Source: Propionibacteriaceae bacterium (GTDB lineage: Bacteria; Actinomycetota; Actinomycetes; Propionibacteriales; Propionibacteriaceae). From it: a stretch of 8,715 nucleotides of DNA. The notes under the pieces were generated by a model. It did not search any database, was not told the DNA's origin, and was given only the letters and a program-made list of their open reading frames with translations. This document shows, one piece after another, positions 5,899-8,715 of this stretch. The stretch is from assembly GCA_030538175.1 (NCBI GenBank), contig JAUNUL010000110.1, positions 1-8,715 of the forward strand, given 5' to 3'. Made by a program: the position numbers and the translations under genes. The first letter of the stretch is position 1; every line of letters begins with the position of its first letter.

Positions 5899-7422
5899 GT
5901 CGGCCGTCGATCCGGCACGCGGCAGTCGGACAGTCACGATGGTGCCGCTGAACAGGTTGTCCTCCACGATCACCTCACCGAAGTGCCGCTCGACGATCCG
6001 CTGCGACAGCACGAGCCCAATCCCGGCGCCATCCTGTTTGCTCGAGAATGCGTTCATCTGCAGCCGGTCACTCGTGGTGGCGGTGGGCCCCCGCATGCTC
6101 CCGGCCTGGGCGCGGGCCATGCCGCGGCCCCAGTCGGTCACTGAGACACACACCCAGTCGCCTTCGGCGAACGACCGGACGTGCACATGCTTCTCCGCCG
6201 TGCACGCCAGGGCGGCCTCATCGATCGCGTTGAAGCAGAAGTTGATGATCGCCTGGCCGATCAGAATGTGTTCACCGGTGATCGGCAGCGTGCCGGGGGC
6301 ATAGTCGGCCGTCACCTCGATCCCCTTCTCCGCGGCCCTGAGCTCACAGAAAAAGAGGCTTTCGCGCATGATTGCGTTCAGATCCTCCGGCGCGGCCGTG
6401 CTCTCGATCCGCTGGACATAGCGGCGCACGCTCGCCACGATCTCAGCGGTGCGATCGAGCTGCTGGCGGGCCTTGTCCAGGCCATATCGGATCTGGTCCG
6501 GATCGACCCGTCCCGCCGCCAGCCTTCCCTTGAGGCCGCTGAGATAGTTCGTCGCCGCAGCCAAGGGCTGGCCCAACTCATGGGCCAGCGTCATCGCCAT
6601 GTCGCCCATGGCGTTGTACCGCGCCAGATACTGCAGGTGTGCCTGCTGGAGTTCGTTCTCCCGCTGCATCTCCACCTTGGCGGTGATATCGCGCAGGATC
6701 ACGGTCGTGGAGCGGATGCCGTCGTGGGCAACGTGCTCGAGCATGGCCGACAGCCAGGCCTTGCCACCATCGCTCCGCTCGACCTCCAGCATCATCTCGA
6801 TCGGTGTCTCGGGCTCGGCCGGGCCGGGGGTGGCGGGGTCGGGATCGTCGTGCCGCTGTGCCACGAGGGTCAGCACGCCGAGGTCCGACAACCGCTTGCC
6901 CACCAGATCGCCACGTTCCCGATCCAACAGCTCCGAGACGAAATGGGACGCATCGGCGATGCGCTCGCTGTCATCCAGCAACAGGATCGCCGCGGAGGCC
7001 TGCACCATGATGCGGGACAGGTAGTCGCTGGTCACGGTGAGCTGATGCTGCAGTTCCACCTCCTGGCTGATGTTGCGGAACTGCACCATCACCATCGGGC
7101 CCTCCCCGAACTGCACCAGCCTGGCCACCGCGTCGGTCAGGAAGTCCTCACCGTCCTTGGCGCGGTATTTCCAGATCCGCCGCGCGACCCCGTTGTCCAC
7201 GGCCTCCTGCAGCCAGCCCACCCCCAGCTCCCGCCGGAATTGCTGTTCCTGTGCGCTCATGTGGTGGGCCTTCAACGGCCTGAGCTCCGCAAGGGAGAAG
7301 CCAAACATCCGACAGGCCGCCGGGTTGGCCCAGCGGATGTTCTTCGACTCAGCCTCGTGAATCAGGATGCCCGTCTCGCTGAGCATGGTCATCGCACGGA
7401 AGTCATCCGCCCTCGGGAACAC
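5896..7422 (-). CDS. FixL-like soluble sensor histidine kinase with two PAS domains
   Basis: A 508-residue kinase that autophosphorylates a histidine and passes the phosphate to a response regulator. No membrane segment is visible, so it senses inside the cell. Order from the chosen start: PAS 1 at about 8-121 (FRAMTMLSETGILIHEAES… to FRNIS), then PAS 2 at about 129-249 (SRIMVQASAAILLLD… to VILRDIT) with an Asp/Pro-rich insert at about 191-207. A dimerisation helix has H281 in MTLAHELGQPLAAATNYLSG, the FixL/DctB-type H-box. The ATP domain has N394/N398 (INFCFNAIDEAA), D430 in DWGRGM, F459 and GAGIGL (465-470). All catalytic boxes are intact. The GTG at 7422 is preferred to a TTG at 7575 because AGGAGG lies 6 bases before it and the first PAS begins directly after it. 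I cannot tell from sequence whether PAS 1 binds haem or a flavin. No response regulator is adjacent; the divergent flavoprotein gene is a possible target. Confidence 0.92.
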   Translation of the reverse strand: MFPRADDFRAMTMLSETGILIHEAESKNIRWANPAACRMFGFSLAELRPLKAHHMSAQEQQFRRELGVGWLQEAVDNGVARRIWKYRAKDGEDFLTDAVARLVQFGEGPMVMVQFRNISQEVELQHQLTVTSDYLSRIMVQASAAILLLDDSERIADASHFVSELLDRERGDLVGKRLSDLGVLTLVAQRHDDPDPATPGPAEPETPIEMMLEVERSDGGKAWLSAMLEHVAHDGIRSTTVILRDITAKVEMQRENELQQAHLQYLARYNAMGDMAMTLAHELGQPLAAATNYLSGLKGRLAAGRVDPDQIRYGLDKARQQLDRTAEIVASVRRYVQRIESTAAPEDLNAIMRESLFFCELRAAEKGIEVTADYAPGTLPITGEHILIGQAIINFCFNAIDEAALACTAEKHVHVRSFAEGDWVCVSVTDWGRGMARAQAGSMRGPTATTSDRLQMNAFSSKQDGAGIGLVLSQRIVERHFGEVIVEDNLFSGTIVTVRLPRAGSTAD

Positions 7423-7428
7423 CTTGCC

Positions 7429-7434
7429 CCTCCT
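7429..7434 (-). promoter_or_regulatory. Ribosome binding site that sets the histidine kinase start
   Basis: AGGAGG on the minus strand (within AGAGGAGGGG) stands 6 bases before the GTG at 7422. The match is complete and decides the start in favour of this GTG. The frame's more upstream TTG at 7575 has no such site and would add about 51 residues without domain character. Confidence 0.8.
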
Positions 7435-7500
7435 CTGCTGTCCCGCAGCGGGGACCTTGCTGACACATGCTCCCCAGTCCTTCAGCTCGTTGCCAGTGGG

Positions 7501-7556
7501 GATTTCTTTACCGACAAACGGGTGCTGCCTAGGTGATTCCTTTATCGGTGACCGGG
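7501..7556. repeat. Imperfect 22-base direct repeat in the divergent promoter region
   Basis: Positions 7501-7522 and 7535-7556 align without gaps at 16 of 22 positions, with an offset of 34 bases. The shared core is GATT-C-TTTA-CG and a terminal CGGG. Five of the six differences are transitions. The second copy contains the palindrome CGGTGACCG. An offset of 34 bases puts the copies on nearly the same helical face, as for paired binding sites of a dimeric regulator. Confidence 0.5.
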
Positions 7557-7627
7557 GAAGTTCCAATGGTGCCAACCCGCCGGAATTCCTACGGTGGAAC
7601 CATCATCACCGAGTCACCGGAGGGACC

Positions 7628-8715
7628 ATGACCGCACCGACCGCGAAGAAGCGTGTGAGTGCCGAACCGGAGGGCCCGGCACGAGAGGCCGCTTTTGCGA
7701 AGGCCTTGGACGTGCTCGTGGAACGCCGTGACGAATTCAACAACCAGGGCTATGTGCCCAGGGACTACATCGACCTGCTGAAGAAGGCGGGCCTGTATCG
7801 CGCATCCACGCCCAAGCGGTTCGGTGGCGACGCCATCAATCCCGCCCGCTTCCTTGAGCGGATCGAGGCCATCGCGAAGATTGATCCGGCCACCGGCTGG
7901 GTCGCGAGCTTCGGTTCGGCGCTGCAGTATTTCGCGGCGCTGCCCATCGAGACCCAGGAAGAGATCTATGCCGACGGCCCCGACCTTGTCTATGCGGGTG
8001 GGCATTTCCCCATGCAGGAGGCCGAGGAGGTCGAGGGCGGCTTCCTGTGCACCGGCAAGTGGCTGTTCGGTTCCGGCTGCGCCGGTGCTGACCTGATCGG
8101 CGTGGGACTGAAGGGTGGCCCCGAGGCGAAGGGTCGCCCGGTGACCGCGGTCTTCCCGGCTGACCAGGTCGAGATCGTCACCAACTGGGACGTCTCCGGC
8201 ATGCGCGCCACGGGCTCCAACGAGTTGATCCTCGACAAGGCTTTCGTCCCCAAGTCCTGGACGTTCATCCGCGGTGGTGAGCCGCGCATCGACGAGCCGC
8301 TCAACCGCTATCCCGGCGTGGCGTACGCCGCACAGGTCCTGTCGGTCACCTCCCTCGGCGCCGCCCGCGCAGCCCTGGACTACACCCGCGAGGTCGGCGC
8401 GGCCGGCTCCTCGATCACCGGTGGCCAGAAGAAGGGCGACCGCGGCACCTATCAGATGGGTCTCGCCCAGGCCGAGGCGAAAGTACGCTCCGCCCGCGCC
8501 TTCTTCTATGAAGAGACCGAGCGGGTCTGGGCACTGGCCGAAGCCGATGCCGAGATCGACGCCGAGACCACGGCCATCCTGCGCCTGGCGACCTCGAACC
8601 TCGCCCATGTCTGCCGCGAAGCCATCCTGGCCTGTTTCGATCTCGCCGGCACCGGCGCGATCTATCGCAACCATCCGCTCCAGCGCTATCTCCAGGACGG
8701 TCTGGTTCCCGCCCA
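7628..8715 (+). CDS. Acyl-CoA-dehydrogenase-fold flavin monooxygenase-like protein (3' end missing)
   Basis: The frame stays open for 362 codons to the right edge, so the gene is partial; the family usually has about 380-410 residues. The fold order is visible: N-terminal helical domain at about 20-125 (…YIDLLKKAGLYRASTPKRFGG…), middle beta domain at about 130-205 (GKWLFGSGCAGADLIGVG, then NWDVSGMRATGSNELILDKAFVP), and C-terminal helical domain from about 230 (AACFDLAGTG-type ending, here EAILACFDLAGTGAIYRNHP). The GTGS-like turn (ATGSNEL) and the DLAGTGAIY…PLQRYLQD end are typical of group D two-component flavin monooxygenases such as HsaA, DszC and 4-hydroxyphenylacetate hydroxylase C2. True acyl-CoA dehydrogenases more often carry a catalytic Glu that I cannot place here. 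Such oxygenases use reduced flavin from a separate reductase, not seen in the window. The ATG at 7628 has GGAGGG just upstream. The last two bases (CA) begin a codon for His or Gln, where relatives often have His. Confidence 0.85.
   Translation, partial: MTAPTAKKRVSAEPEGPAREAAFAKALDVLVERRDEFNNQGYVPRDYIDLLKKAGLYRASTPKRFGGDAINPARFLERIEAIAKIDPATGWVASFGSALQYFAALPIETQEEIYADGPDLVYAGGHFPMQEAEEVEGGFLCTGKWLFGSGCAGADLIGVGLKGGPEAKGRPVTAVFPADQVEIVTNWDVSGMRATGSNELILDKAFVPKSWTFIRGGEPRIDEPLNRYPGVAYAAQVLSVTSLGAARAALDYTREVGAAGSSITGGQKKGDRGTYQMGLAQAEAKVRSARAFFYEETERVWALAEADAEIDAETTAILRLATSNLAHVCREAILACFDLAGTGAIYRNHPLQRYLQDGLVPA

Larger units (their letters stand above)
7423..7627. promoter_or_regulatory. Divergent control region between histidine kinase and flavoprotein
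   Basis: This 205-base non-coding region carries both start signals. On the plus side TACGGT (7590-7595) is a possible -10 with only a weak -35, and GGAGGG (7619-7624) precedes the ATG at 7628. Repeated elements are dense. They include an imperfect 22-base direct repeat (7501-7522 and 7535-7556), CGGTGA at 7546-7551 and in inverted orientation at 7606-7611 and 7614-7619, a CGGT-G-ACCG palindrome at 7546-7554, and GTTCCA/TGGAAC arms at 7560-7565 and 7595-7600. This density suggests binding sites for one or more regulators. Function is inferred from position and repetition only. Confidence 0.5.

Noticed and set aside
5886..5918. Longer version of the small membrane protein from a GTG at 5918
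   Set aside because: It would overlap the kinase end and has no ribosome site. The ATG at 5885 has a -10 element at the leaderless distance.
6181..7536. Plus-strand open frame of 451 codons
   Set aside because: It is antisense to the histidine kinase, whose H, N and G boxes are intact. The product is His/Leu/Arg-rich without recognisable domains.
7423..7575. N-terminal extension of the kinase from a TTG at 7575
   Set aside because: The 51 extra residues lack domain character and have no ribosome site, whereas the GTG at 7422 has a full AGGAGG six bases upstream and begins right before the first PAS domain.
7589..8674. Minus-strand open frame of 361 codons
   Set aside because: It is antisense to the flavoprotein gene, which has clear family motifs and a ribosome site. 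The frame is open because of third-position GC bias.
1..8715. Mobile elements, CRISPR arrays, tRNA/rRNA genes, toxin-antitoxin or defence systems
   Set aside because: I saw no transposase or integrase motifs, terminal inverted repeats, regularly spaced repeats, tRNA-like folds or short paired toxin-antitoxin frames. The gene content is mostly housekeeping and metabolic.

Overview
The window reads as ordinary chromosomal DNA from a high-GC actinobacterium. The evidence is strong G/C bias at third codon positions, frequent GTG starts, gatC-gatA-gatB joined by 4-base stop/start overlaps, a mycothiol-era metal-binding protein of the TIGR03085 type, and start codons placed like leaderless transcripts. 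The gene mix (an ACT-domain protein divergent from gatCAB, a FixL-like kinase, a flavin monooxygenase-like protein) would fit Propionibacteriales or a related order, but that placement is inference from protein style only.

Layout, left to right. Positions 1-199 are mostly non-coding, with a possible gene start running off the left edge on the minus strand and a short tandem repeat at 171-196. A minus-strand series follows: a TIGR03085/DinB-like metal-binding protein (200-856), a membrane-anchored hypothetical protein (958-1482), and the operon gatC-gatA-gatB (4857 down to 1554) for the tRNA-dependent amidotransferase. A 172-base divergent region separates gatC from an ACT-domain protein on the plus strand (5030-5656). 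That gene converges, across a probable bidirectional hairpin terminator, on a 63-residue single-span membrane protein (5694-5885, minus). The small gene lies 10 bases downstream of a soluble two-PAS sensor histidine kinase (5896-7422, minus). A 205-base divergent region (7423-7627) then leads to an acyl-CoA-dehydrogenase-fold flavoprotein (7628 to the right edge, plus, incomplete).

How the genes work together. GatC, GatA and GatB form one enzyme that amidates Glu-tRNA(Gln) and/or Asp-tRNA(Asn). The ACT protein next door could sense an amino acid and may be functionally tied to it, though the sequence does not prove this. The kinase and the flavoprotein share a divergent control region with an imperfect 22-base direct repeat and three copies of CGGTGA, which makes a regulatory link plausible. 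No response regulator for the kinase lies in the window.

I found no mobile element, CRISPR array, RNA gene, toxin-antitoxin pair or defence locus, and no clear case for a wholly new system. The observations most worth following are the kinase/flavoprotein control region, two apparent leaderless promoters with identical spacing (one built over the kinase stop codon), a dyad in front of the TIGR03085 gene, and the two unrecognised membrane proteins.
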